Origin: an uncultured Collinsella sp.
GTDB lineage: Bacteria > Actinomycetota > Coriobacteriia > Coriobacteriales > Coriobacteriaceae
Assembly (NCBI GenBank): GCA_900551605.1
Contig: URWS01000024.1
Span: forward strand, 1-10,250
Length of the DNA: 10,250 bases
Direction: 5' to 3'
Below, piece by piece: positions 1 through 7,358 of the stretch; the stretch's first letter is position 1, and every line of letters begins with the position of its first letter. The position numbers and the translations under genes are program-made. A model generated the notes under the pieces. That model did no database searches. It had not been told where the DNA came from and saw nothing but the letters and a program-made list of their open reading frames with translations.

Positions 1-47
1 GAGATTCGCCTTAGTCTCGTGGGCTCGGAGATGTGTATAAGAGACAG
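1..47 (+). other. Sequencing adapter: Illumina i7 primer tail, index and Nextera read-2 adapter
   Basis: This is not genomic sequence. Positions 1-5 (GAGAT) match the end of the Illumina P7 primer, 6-13 (TCGCCTTA) match the Nextera N701 index, and 14-47 match the Nextera read-2 transposase adapter. That adapter ends in the 19-bp Tn5 mosaic end AGATGTGTATAAGAGACAG at 29-47. Translated in frame, it adds the well-known artefact peptide MCIRDS to the neighbouring gene. Genuine sequence starts at 48. Confidence 0.98.
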
Positions 48-1971
48 CCCCTACGTGCTGCAGGGCACCGTTGACGTCGAGGACGAGCGCTTCTACGAGC
101 ACGGCGGTATCGACCTGTGGGGTATCGCGCGTGCTGCGGTGGCAACCCTCGGCGGCGGGCACGAAGGCGCCTCGACTATCACCCAGCAGCTGGTGCGCAA
201 CACCATCCTGCAGGAGGAGCAGTTCGACTCGACCATCGAGCGTAAGGTACGCGAGGCCTACATCGCCGTAAAGATGGAGGATATGTACTCCAAAGACGAG
301 ATCCTCATGATGTACCTCAACACCATCTATTACGGCCACGGCGCCTACGGCATCGAGGCCGCAGCCGAGACCTATCTGTCCAAGAGCGCCGCCGACCTCA
401 CCCTGAGCGAGGCCGCGCTGCTCATCGGCCTTCCCAACTCGCCCTCGCAGTACGACCCCACGGTCAACCCCGACCTGGCGCTGTCCCGCCGCAACAAGGT
501 CCTCGACAACATGTTGCGTCTGGGCCACATTACGCAGGAGGAGCACGATGCCGCACAGGCCGAGCCCATCACCCTCAACGTGACCGAAATCTCGGGCAGC
601 GGCGTCGATGTATACTCGCAGCCCTACTTTGTCGCCTATGTTAAGCAGCTGCTGGAGCAGGAGTTCTCGACCGACGTGCTCTTTAAGGGCGGCCTGACCG
701 TCAAGACCACCATCGACCCCACGATGCAGCAGGTGGCAGAGAATGCCGTTCGCGAGCAGCTCGACACGCTCTCGCTCGACGGCCTGGACATGGGCATGGT
801 CGTCGTCGATCCCAAGACCGGCTACATCAAGTGCATGGTGGGCGGCTACGACTACAACGCCGACGAGAACCACGTAAACCATGCCACGGCCAAGCGTCCC
901 GTCGGCTCCACCTTCAAGGCCTTTACGCTGGCAACTGCCATCCAAAACGGCATGAACCCCAACGTCACCCTCAACTGCAACTCGCCGCTCAAGGCCAAGG
1001 GCACCACGACCGAGGTCCAAAACTACGCCAACCATAGCTATGGCAACATCACGCTTAAGCAGGCGACGGCATACTCCTCCAACACCGGCTACATCCAGGT
1101 GGCGGAAGCCGTCGGCAACAGCAAGATCATCTCGCTCGTCAAAAAGCTCGGCATCGATCCCGCCAAGGACAACATCGAGGACGTTCCCGTCATGACGCTC
1201 GGCACTGGCTCGATCTCGCCGCTCGAGATGGCCGCCGCCTACGCGACGTTTGCCAACGGCGGCTACTATCGTCAGCCGATCGCCATCACCGAGATTGACT
1301 CTCGTACCGGTTCGGTGCTGTACCAGCACACGGACAATCCCTCACAGGTGCTTACCGAGGGCGAGGCCGCCGCGGTCACCGATGTTCTGTCCGGCGTCAT
1401 GCAGGGCAGCGGTACAGGTGCTGCTGGCGCCCTGAGCGTCAACCAGCCCTATGCCGGCAAAACGGGCACCACCGACAACACCACCAACCTGTGGTTCTGC
1501 GGCTATACCCCGCAGCTGGCGTGCGCCCTGTGGACCGGCTATTCCGCAGGTGAGATCCCCATCCAAAAATACGGCACGGACCTGCTGGGCGACAGCACCA
1601 ACCTGCCTGTCTTTAAGCGGTTTATGAACACCGTTCTGACCGGTACCGAGCGCGAGGAGTTTGCGACCGGAACGGCGCCCACCTACAAGAACAACAGCGT
1701 CTGGAAGTTCTACGGCACCAACAACACCAAGAAGACGGAGAACGACGACAAGGACGAGAACGAGGACGAAGAGGAAACCACCACAACGACTACCACGACG
1801 ACCACGACGACCGAGACCACGGGCGGCGACACCACCGGCGGCACCGGAACGACCGGTGGCTCGACGGGCGGCTCCACTGGTGGTTCGACCGGCGGCGATG
1901 GCGGCACGCCTACGCCCACGCCTACGCCCACTCCCGACCCCTCGCCCACGCCTGACGATACGGTCGGCTAG
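48..1971 (+). CDS. Class A penicillin-binding protein (peptidoglycan glycosyltransferase/transpeptidase), 5' end missing
   Basis: This bifunctional peptidoglycan synthase polymerises lipid II into glycan strands and cross-links the peptides outside the membrane. About 640 genuine residues remain; the start codon, cytoplasmic tail, membrane anchor and first part of the GT51 domain are lost at the tagmentation cut. GT51 motifs are visible: EDERFYEHGG (from nt 79, catalytic Glu first), GASTITQQLVRN, RKVREAYIAVKMED, the ILMMYLN motif and RRNKVLDNM. The transpeptidase domain has the nucleophile motif STFK (Ser codon 907-909), SSN (1075-1083) and KTGT (1459-1470), so it should bind penicillin. After the catalytic core comes an acidic stretch rich in Asp and Glu, a run of 12 Thr (1777-1812), Gly-Gly-Ser-Thr repeats and Thr-Pro repeats to the stop. 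No sortase motif is seen. The gene is transcribed toward argR and ends at its own terminator. The function is certain; which class A paralogue it is cannot be told. Confidence 0.96.
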
Positions 1972-1994
1972 AAATTCATCCGGCCATTAGCAAC

Positions 1995-2036
1995 AAGGCC
2001 CCCGAGCAGCTTATTAAAGTGCTCGGGGGCCTTTTA
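1995..2036 (+). terminator. Rho-independent terminator of the penicillin-binding protein gene
   Basis: A 14-bp perfect stem pairs 1995-2008 (AAGGCCCCCGAGCA) with 2020-2033 (TGCTCGGGGGCCTT) around an 11-nt loop. It is followed by TTAATTT. It lies 23 bp after the stop codon on the plus strand. Confidence 0.93.
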
Positions 2037-2076
2037 ATTTAAAGTGACCTGGTGGACGGTCTTTATACCGGCAAAC

Positions 2077-2112
2077 AAAAAAAGGGGGGGTACCGACCAA
2101 CGTCGATACCCC
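2077..2112 (-). terminator. Rho-independent terminator of argR
   Basis: Read on the minus strand, GGGGTATCGAC (2112-2102) pairs with GTCGGTACCCC (2097-2087) around the loop GTTG, with one T-G wobble. Three more C and then seven T (2083-2077) follow. It lies 50 bp beyond the argR stop and faces the terminator of the convergent gene. Confidence 0.92.
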
Positions 2113-2162
2113 TTACAAGCCACCATGTCACGCGCACAGTGCCGAGCGCACGACCCGCACGC

Positions 2163-2600
2163 CTACTTGCGAGAATTGCTCAGCTTATTGATCAGCGCCT
2201 CAAGACGCTCGCCGTCCTCGGCCGTCTGGGCAATAACCAAAATCGTATCGTTGCCGGCAAGCGAGCCAAGCACATCGGGCAACTCTGCCGCATCAACGGC
2301 GGCGGCGATGCCGGAAGCCGTGCCAGGCTGAGCCTTGATCATAACCAGATTATCGGTACGCAGAACGCCCGTTACAAGCTCGGAAACCATACGCTGCAGG
2401 TGCAGGTCCTCTGCCAGAACATAGATGCCCTCAGGGAGCTTACGCAGCCCCATGTCGGCAATATCGCGAGAGACAGTCGCCTGCGTGCAATCAAAGCCCA
2501 TAGCGCGGAGCTCATCGACCAGCACGCGCTGCGTTCGGACGTCCTTATTGCGCACAATATCTCTAATGGCATCCTGGCGCCCATTGCGTTTTTTAGCCAT
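2163..2600 (-). CDS. argR: Arginine repressor ArgR
   Basis: ArgR-family regulators form hexamers that bind ARG boxes and, with L-arginine as co-repressor, control arginine synthesis and breakdown. The 145-residue protein is the usual family length. The N-terminal winged helix has the signature QATVSRDI (residues 40-47) followed by MGLRKLPEG. The C-terminal oligomerisation and arginine-binding domain has GTASGIAAAVD (93-103) and GNDTILVI (116-123). Asn117 stands where E. coli ArgR has the first Asp of its GDDT motif. The ATG at 2600 is chosen because it follows a GGAGAGAGGG site and gives the family-typical MAKKRNGRQDAI start; a TTG at 2633 is in frame but less likely. No arginine-synthesis gene is in the window, so it probably acts in trans. 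It is the last minus-strand gene before the convergent terminators. Confidence 0.95.
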   Translation of the reverse strand: MAKKRNGRQDAIRDIVRNKDVRTQRVLVDELRAMGFDCTQATVSRDIADMGLRKLPEGIYVLAEDLHLQRMVSELVTGVLRTDNLVMIKAQPGTASGIAAAVDAAELPDVLGSLAGNDTILVIAQTAEDGERLEALINKLSNSRK

Positions 2601-2688
2601 ACAAACCCTCTCTCCAAAAGATGGCGGAGACAATCAATCAGTGATTGAATAGTTTAACGCTATTTGAAGGCTTTTGTGTATAAGAACG

Positions 2689-2726
2689 CATTTCGAAACA
2701 ATTCTATGCAAGTTTGTTTCGAAATG
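2689..2726. repeat. 13-bp inverted repeat between the glycosyltransferase and argR
   Basis: CATTTCGAAACAA (2689-2701) and TTGTTTCGAAATG (2714-2726) are perfect reverse complements 12 bp apart. Each arm contains the palindrome TTTCGAAA, and the two palindrome centres are 26 bp apart. It lies just after the glycosyltransferase stop and about 90 bp upstream of the argR start. No T-run follows on the minus strand, so a simple terminator is unlikely; a double operator is possible. The spacer holds ATGCAAG, resembling one half of the Gram-positive ARG box, but the other half is a poor match. The rest of this 132-bp gap shows no convincing promoter. Confidence 0.7.
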
Positions 2727-2732
2727 AGCCGT

Positions 2733-3773
2733 TTAGGCGGTTTTTGCGCCCGTCCGGTTAAGAAAAGCTGCCAGATGCGTACACATCACGCAGCGCGCGG
2801 GCTTGGCGCTGGCGATCGGCCCAAACAACAGACCGAGCCCCCGATGGTTATCCTTGAGCGCGGCGACCATCTGACGGGTTCGAGGCGCATCGAGCATATC
2901 ACGCATGCGGGCGGAACGCTCGATTGACGACACCCCATGCGGGCTCAGACACAAATTCTCGATGCAGGCGACCAGTCCGGCAAAGTAGAACTTTTGGCTT
3001 GCCAGCTTGAGCCGACCACCGCTGTCTGCTTCCGAGAGTGAGTCCGCAAGCTCGTCGAGCGCTCGAGTGTCATCGGATACCTTGGCATACATGGTGGGAT
3101 CAAAGGCATCTGTAAGTTTAGGTGCCGCCGTGTGGAAACAAGCATCGCCGCAGCCGGACACGCATCGTGTCTGCGAAAGCGCGCATGCCATAAACCCAAC
3201 TGTGCGAAACACCTTGTCGCACAAAAGGCATGCCTCAAACAGCGAGCGGCTGTACATCACACCAGAGGTCTGAACGACTAGGCCGCCTAAAATCAACTGA
3301 GGCAGCCCGGCCACCATCGAAGATTTGCTATCAATGGAAATATGAGCAGCATCCAAGACGCGCGAATGGCGCTCTCGATGTGCATCATAGCGGTCGAGCG
3401 ACACCGTGGGGAGCACTATGTCTGCCGTAGTATCGCACGCGATATTGACCATCTTGGAAAGGGACTGCGGAGCAAACCACTCATCGGCGTTCATAGCGAT
3501 GATTTGAGAGCCGCGCGAGGCAGCAAAACCGGCACGAAGACAAGCGCCGCGCTTCGCGTCCTCGACGTCAATCAAATCAATATGGATGTCCCTGTCGGCA
3601 GCAACTTGAAGCGAATGGCGCACACCGGGCGCAGCATCGCGGCAGACAACGACAATCTGCAAATCGTAGAGGTCTTGGTTCTGGATACTCTCGAGCGCAC
3701 GCATCGCATAGCTGGGCGAACCTTCTACCACAAGGATCACCGAAAGTCGCGGATGCGAGCCACGTCGAACCAA
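2733..3773 (-). CDS. GT2-like glycosyltransferase, cysteine-rich, target unknown
   Basis: The 346-residue protein begins like a family 2 (GT-A fold) glycosyltransferase: a first strand LSVILVVEGSPSY (10-22), ALESIQNQ, and a second strand around LQIVVVCRD. A nucleotide-sugar region follows, RGACLRAGFAASRG (75-88), then IIAMNADEWF (91-100). The last would hold the metal-binding DxD motif but reads Asn95-Ala-Asp97. The C-terminal half is not recognised and has no clear membrane helix. Thirteen cysteines are present, clustered as C182-x2-C185, C204-x3-C208-x3-C212-x-H214 and C328-x2-C331-x-H333. The start is a TTG at 3773 with AGAGG 9 nt upstream; no ATG or GTG lies between it and the preceding in-frame stop, and later starts would cut the first strand. 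It follows truA by 161 bp. The fold call is fairly sure; donor, acceptor and activity are unknown. Confidence 0.8.
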   Translation of the reverse strand: MVRRGSHPRLSVILVVEGSPSYAMRALESIQNQDLYDLQIVVVCRDAAPGVRHSLQVAADRDIHIDLIDVEDAKRGACLRAGFAASRGSQIIAMNADEWFAPQSLSKMVNIACDTTADIVLPTVSLDRYDAHRERHSRVLDAAHISIDSKSSMVAGLPQLILGGLVVQTSGVMYSRSLFEACLLCDKVFRTVGFMACALSQTRCVSGCGDACFHTAAPKLTDAFDPTMYAKVSDDTRALDELADSLSEADSGGRLKLASQKFYFAGLVACIENLCLSPHGVSSIERSARMRDMLDAPRTRQMVAALKDNHRGLGLLFGPIASAKPARCVMCTHLAAFLNRTGAKTA

Positions 3774-3774
3774 G

Positions 3775-3816
3775 TTATCCGTCCTCTCGACAGCAGTGAA
3801 TCAAACTGTCGTTCAT
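3775..3816 (-). CDS. Possible 13-codon leader peptide before the glycosyltransferase
   Basis: An ATG at 3816 opens a short frame encoding MNDSLIHCCREDG. Its TAA (3777-3775) ends one base before the TTG start of the glycosyltransferase. That arrangement would allow translational coupling to a weak start codon. The site upstream (GGGGTG, 4 nt before ATG) is only a modest ribosome-binding site. A frame this short can arise by chance. Confidence 0.2.
   Translation of the reverse strand: MNDSLIHCCREDG
3783..3787 (-). promoter_or_regulatory. Ribosome-binding site deciding the TTG start of the glycosyltransferase
   Basis: On the minus strand AGAGG lies 9 nt before the TTG at 3773. It is the only site of this kind upstream of the first conserved strand, and it supports the TTG start. 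Confidence 0.5.
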
Positions 3817-3934
3817 GGTACACCCCGGCAATAAAAGCAATGAGACACCGGTTGTATTGCACGCCAAGAACAGATGTTGCACACGCGCAGCCCACAGATG
3901 ACAGGTGCCGACGCACGACGCGCCGAGCCCTCCC

Positions 3935-4759
3935 CTAGTCGAGCACGACAAGCTCGGCGGGATCGTAATCCACGCCCATAAACGTAAGGCCGCAGGCAGG
4001 AGCCGTGGGGCCCGCAGCGGTACGGTCGCAAGCATCGATGACCTCGCGCATCCACTCGGGTTCACGGCGATGCATGCCAATCTCGACAAGCGTGCCCACG
4101 ATCGTGCGGACCATCGAATGCAGAAACGCATTGCCCTCGATGGTAAACGTCAGGATGTCCTCGCCAAACGCAGCCTCATGGCCAAACTCGGCACGCATCA
4201 CGCAGCGGTGCGTGGGCTTGCCCACGGCAGACGCCACCTTGCAAAAGCTCTTGAAGTCCTGCTCGCCCAGCAGCGCGGGACAGGCCGCAGACATCGCCTC
4301 AACATCCAATGGGTAGCGATGCCACCACACCGCACCGCGCGAAAGCACAGGGCGCGCGTCGCGATCGGCAATACGGTACGTATACGTACGGGAACGCGCA
4401 TCAAAGCGTGCAGAAAAGCCTTTACGGGCCTTGTAGACCTCGTTTATGGCGATATCTTTGGGCAGGAGGGCATCCATGGCCCTCAGCCACCTACGGCGCG
4501 TCAAAGCCAACTCAGCGTCCGTTACGGGCACGCTGATAAACTGTGCCACCGCATGCACGCCGGCATCGGTACGTCCCGCACACGTCAGGTCGATCGGACG
4601 GCGCAGGAGCGTCTCAATAGCTCGACGTAGCTCACCCGCAACCGTCGTCTGTCCCGGCTGCTCGGCAAATCCGCTATACGACGAGCCATCATAGGCCACG
4701 CGAAATACGAGCGTGGCGTCAAGCTCGGAAATCGAATTGAAATCAGACGGCGCAGTCAT
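3935..4759 (-). CDS. truA: tRNA pseudouridine(38-40) synthase TruA
   Basis: TruA converts uridines 38-40 of the tRNA anticodon arm to pseudouridine without a cofactor. From the ATG at 4759 the product is 274 residues, normal for the family. The catalytic motif is CAGRTDAGVHA, with nucleophile Asp65. Other family marks are FRVAYDGSSYSGF (19-31), RSRTYTYRI (122-130, conserved Tyr128), the DFKSFCK stretch (168-174) and NAFLHSMVRTIVGTL (210-224). A TTG five codons upstream is in frame, but the ATG has GGGAG 5 nt before it and is preferred. The gene is only 92 bp beyond rplQ, but a strong terminator lies in that gap. It is therefore probably transcribed by read-through or from a promoter inside rplQ, since no promoter is visible in the 35 bp left. 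Gene order rplQ-truA is common in actinobacteria and firmicutes. Confidence 0.97.
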   Translation of the reverse strand: MTAPSDFNSISELDATLVFRVAYDGSSYSGFAEQPGQTTVAGELRRAIETLLRRPIDLTCAGRTDAGVHAVAQFISVPVTDAELALTRRRWLRAMDALLPKDIAINEVYKARKGFSARFDARSRTYTYRIADRDARPVLSRGAVWWHRYPLDVEAMSAACPALLGEQDFKSFCKVASAVGKPTHRCVMRAEFGHEAAFGEDILTFTIEGNAFLHSMVRTIVGTLVEIGMHRREPEWMREVIDACDRTAAGPTAPACGLTFMGVDYDPAELVVLD

Positions 4760-4794
4760 GGGCGCTCCCAACAAACAAGCAACGGTATCGCGAC

Positions 4795-4825
4795 AAAAAA
4801 AGAGGGGTACGCGAACGTACCCCTC
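4795..4825 (-). terminator. Rho-independent terminator after rplQ
   Basis: Read on the minus strand, GAGGGGTACG (4825-4816) pairs perfectly with CGTACCCCTC (4811-4802) around a TTCG tetraloop, followed by seven T (4801-4795). It should end or attenuate the infA-rplQ transcript before truA. Confidence 0.95.
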
Positions 4826-4851
4826 GAATATAGCCTATGCAGACGGATTGT

Positions 4852-5319
4852 CTACTCAGCGGTCTCCTCAGCAGGAGCCTCCTCGGCAGCCTCGACCTTC
4901 TTGGGAGCAGCGGCCTTCTTGGGGGCCGGAGCAGCCTTCTTAGCCTTAGGCGTGCAAGGCTCGGTGACGAGCTCCATGATAACGATGGGAGCGTTGTCGC
5001 CCTTGCGGTTACCGAGCTTCATGATGCGGGTGTAACCGCCGTTGCGGTCCTGCCACATGCCCTGAGCAGCCTTGTCGAAGATCTCGGCAACGAGCTGCTT
5101 ATCGCCGAGCTTGGCGATAGCCAGACGACGAGAGTGCAGGTCGCCCTTCTTGGCCCAGGTGATGATCGGATCGACGACCGAACGCAGCGCCTTAGCGCGG
5201 GTCTCGGTGGTCTTGATGCGGTCGTTCTCGAAGAGGGCCTTAGCAAGGCTCTTCTTCATGGCCTTGGTGTGGCTCGCATCGGTGCCGAGCTTCAGGCCCT
5301 TCTTAACGTTATGACGCAT
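4852..5319 (-). CDS. rplQ: 50S ribosomal protein L17
   Basis: L17 is a large-subunit protein near the tunnel exit. The 155-residue product starts MRHNVKKGLKLG, the invariant L17 opening. It continues with the conserved core: HTKAMKKSLAKALF (17-30), IKTTETRAKALRSVVDPII (35-53), LHSRRLAIAKLGDKQ and GGYTRIMKLGNRKGDNAP (94-111). After about residue 120 comes a low-complexity Ala/Lys/Pro/Glu tail, longer than the compact E. coli protein and common in actinobacterial L17. The ATG at 5319 is preceded by GAGGAGA. It lies 30 bp after rpoA and closes the alpha-operon block, followed by a strong terminator. Confidence 0.98.
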   Translation of the reverse strand: MRHNVKKGLKLGTDASHTKAMKKSLAKALFENDRIKTTETRAKALRSVVDPIITWAKKGDLHSRRLAIAKLGDKQLVAEIFDKAAQGMWQDRNGGYTRIMKLGNRKGDNAPIVIMELVTEPCTPKAKKAAPAPKKAAAPKKVEAAEEAPAEETAE

Positions 5320-5349
5320 GGTCTAGTTTCTCCTCAAATATGCGAAGCA

Positions 5350-6291
5350 TTAAGCCTTCAGGCTCAGGCCCATGGACTCAAGCTTGTCCTTCACTTCCTC
5401 GATCGACTTAACACCGAAGTTACGGATGTTGAGCAGATCGTTCTCCGAGAACTCAACGAGCTGACGGACCGAGTGAATGCTGGCGCGCTTAAGGCAGTTG
5501 TAGGAACGGACGGAAAGGTCCAGATCCTCGATCTGCTTGTCCAGCTCAGCGTTGTCGTTGGTGACCTCGGGAGCGAAGATCGAAGCCTCCTCCTCGACCT
5601 CGGGGGTCTCGGCAAGGTTCATAAAGGCAACCATATGCTGGTTAATGATATTGGCAGCCTGGACCACGGCGTCGCGCGGGGCGATGGAGCCGTTGGTCTC
5701 GATCTCGAGGACAAGGCGGTCGTAGTCGGTGTGCTGACCGACACGGCAAGCCTCAACGAGCTTGGCGCAACGGGAAACCGGCGAGTACAGCGAGTCGACG
5801 TGGATCACACCGATGGGATCGTTGTCGCGCTTGTTGGCCTCGCCAGAAACATAGCCGCGGCCATAGCCGATGCGCATGCTCATGGTGAGATGGCCACCCT
5901 CGGTGAGCGTAGCAATGTGCTGCTCGGGGTTGACCAGCTCAAACTCGGACGGAATAAAGAAGTCCGCACCGGTGACCTCGCAGGGGCCGTCAACCGAGAT
6001 GGTGGCGGTCGCCTCGTCGGTCGTGCCGAGAGCCCTGAAGACAAGACCCTTGACATTCAGGACGATGTCGGTGACATCCTCGACCATGTTAGGGATGGTC
6101 ATGAACTCGTGCTGCGCACCATCGATCTGAATAGCCTCGACGGCGGCACCCTCGAGCGAGGACAGAAGAACGCGACGAAGGGAGTTACCCAGCGTATCGC
6201 CGTAACCACGCTCGAGCGGCTCGACGGAGACACGAGCAGACGTCTCGTTGATCTCTTCGACCTGAACCTGAGGCCTAATGAATTCTGACAT
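5350..6291 (-). CDS. rpoA: DNA-directed RNA polymerase alpha subunit
   Basis: The alpha dimer is the scaffold for RNA polymerase assembly, and its C-terminal domain contacts UP elements and activators. The 313 residues match the usual length. The N-terminal domain has GYGDTLGNSLRRVLLSSLEGAAV (29-51, dimer interface) and GYGRGYVSG (142-150). An acidic linker runs from about 228 to 252. The C-terminal domain spans about 254-313 and has LDLSVRSYNCLKRASI, in which Arg262 and Asn265 correspond to E. coli Arg265 and Asn268 that touch promoter DNA, followed by LLNIRNFGVKSIEEV. The ATG at 6291 has an excellent TGGAGGT site 5 nt upstream. It sits between rpsD (32 bp upstream) and rplQ, the standard alpha-operon position. 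Confidence 0.99.
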   Translation of the reverse strand: MSEFIRPQVQVEEINETSARVSVEPLERGYGDTLGNSLRRVLLSSLEGAAVEAIQIDGAQHEFMTIPNMVEDVTDIVLNVKGLVFRALGTTDEATATISVDGPCEVTGADFFIPSEFELVNPEQHIATLTEGGHLTMSMRIGYGRGYVSGEANKRDNDPIGVIHVDSLYSPVSRCAKLVEACRVGQHTDYDRLVLEIETNGSIAPRDAVVQAANIINQHMVAFMNLAETPEVEEEASIFAPEVTNDNAELDKQIEDLDLSVRSYNCLKRASIHSVRQLVEFSENDLLNIRNFGVKSIEEVKDKLESMGLSLKA

Positions 6292-6323
6292 GTATTACCT
6301 CCAGCCTCAGCAGCCCGGATGGA

Positions 6324-6920
6324 CTACTTAGAGTAGAGCTCGACGATGAGCTGCTCGTTGATATCACCGCTGATCTGCTCACGCGTCGGCAGAGCGAGCA
6401 CGTTACCAGACAGCTTCTCGATATCGACCTCGAGCCAGCCAGGGACCTCAAAGCGCTCGGAGGAAATCAGGGCCTCCTTGATGGGGAGGAGGTCACGGAA
6501 CTTCTCGCCGACAGCGACGACGTCGCCGGCCTTGACGCGGTAGGACGGGATGTCCACACGCGTGCCGTTCACGGTGAAGTGACCGTGACGGACGGACTGA
6601 CGAGCCTCTTTGCGGGTGCGGGCGAAGCCAAGACGGAAGACGACGTTGTCGAGGCGAGACTCAAGGATGATCATGAGGTTCTCACCGGTGACGCCGTTCA
6701 TCTTGCGGGCCTTGTTGAAGTAGCCGTGGAACTGCTTCTCCAGAACGCCATAGATGAACTTGACCTTCTGCTTCTCGCGCAGCTGCATGCCGTACTCAGA
6801 TTCCTTGCGACGGCGCTTGGGCTGACGGATAGATTCCTTCTTGCTGCTGTAACCGAGCTCAGCGGGATCGATCCCGAGCTGACGGCAGCGCTTAAGAACA
6901 GGAGTCCTGTCGATTGCCAT
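6324..6920 (-). CDS. rpsD: 30S ribosomal protein S4
   Basis: S4 is a primary 16S rRNA-binding protein that starts small-subunit assembly. In E. coli it also represses its own operon by binding the mRNA leader. The 198 residues fit the family. The start MAIDRTPVLKRCRQLGIDP has one cysteine (Cys12), so this is the zinc-free form. The S4 RNA-binding fold covers residues 87-137, with LESRLDNVVFRLGFARTRKE and GHFTVNGTRVDIPSYRV. The end, INEQLIVELYSK, is typical. The ATG at 6920 has AAAGGA upstream and lies 19 bp after rpsK. If autoregulation exists here, the structured leader before rpmJ is the likeliest target. Confidence 0.99.
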   Translation of the reverse strand: MAIDRTPVLKRCRQLGIDPAELGYSSKKESIRQPKRRRKESEYGMQLREKQKVKFIYGVLEKQFHGYFNKARKMNGVTGENLMIILESRLDNVVFRLGFARTRKEARQSVRHGHFTVNGTRVDIPSYRVKAGDVVAVGEKFRDLLPIKEALISSERFEVPGWLEVDIEKLSGNVLALPTREQISGDINEQLIVELYSK

Positions 6921-6939
6921 ATTGATACGATCCTTTCAG

Positions 6940-7344
6940 TTACACGCGGCGACGCTTCTTGGGGCGGCAGCCGTTGTGCGGAATGGGGGTCTTGTCCTGG
7001 ATGCTCGAGACTTCGAGGCCAGCAGCCTGGAGGGAGCGGATGGCGGTCTCACGACCGGAGCCGGGGCCCTTGACGAAGACGGAAACCTTCTTCATACCGT
7101 GCTCCATGGCCTGCTTGGCAGCAGCCTCGGCAGCCATCTGGGCAGCGAACGGCGTGGACTTACGGGAGCCCTTGAAGCCCACCTGGCCAGCCGACTTCCA
7201 GGAAATGACGTTGCCCTGGGGATCGGTGATCGAAACGATCGTGTTGTTGAACGTAGAACGAATGTGAGCCTGGCCCACGGAAATGTTCTTACGGTCCGCG
7301 CGCTTCAGACGGGCAGCGCGAACGTTCTTCTTAGCAGTAGCCAT
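6940..7344 (-). CDS. rpsK: 30S ribosomal protein S11
   Basis: S11 sits on the platform of the small subunit near the mRNA exit. The 134-residue product shows the family pattern: a basic N-terminal extension, [21 protein letters not shown] (24-44), [19 protein letters not shown] (51-69), [18 protein letters not shown] (89-106), and the C-terminal signature [14 protein letters not shown]. The ATG at 7344 follows an AAGGAG site by about 10 nt. It is 14 bp downstream of rpsM and 19 bp upstream of rpsD. Confidence 0.99.
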   Translation of the reverse strand: MATAKKNVRAARLKRADRKNISVGQAHIRSTFNNTIVSITDPQGNVISWKSAGQVGFKGSRKSTPFAAQMAAEAAAKQAMEHGMKKVSVFVKGPGSGRETAIRSLQAAGLEVSSIQDKTPIPHNGCRPKKRRRV

Positions 7345-7358
7345 CTATCTAGCGCTCC

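Noticed and set aside
19..48. GTG or ATG start for the penicillin-binding protein within MGSEMCIRDS
   Set aside because: These codons are Nextera adapter sequence; the true start lies upstream of the fragment.
2645..2668. TTGAATAG...CTATTTGAA as an ARG box before argR
   Set aside because: The TGAAT half-site matches, but the other half and the spacing fit the 18-bp ARG consensus poorly, so it is not listed as a site.
3775..4131. 118-codon minus-strand frame running from inside truA to the glycosyltransferase
   Set aside because: Its first two thirds overlap truA in another frame and have shadow-like composition. Only the last 13 codons are kept, as a low-confidence leader peptide.
3905..4630. 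241-codon open frame on the plus strand
   Set aside because: It is antisense to truA and shows no family motif.
4837..6288. 483-codon open frame on the plus strand across rplQ and rpoA
   Set aside because: It is antisense to two clear core genes, arises from GC-rich codon bias, and its product resembles no protein family.
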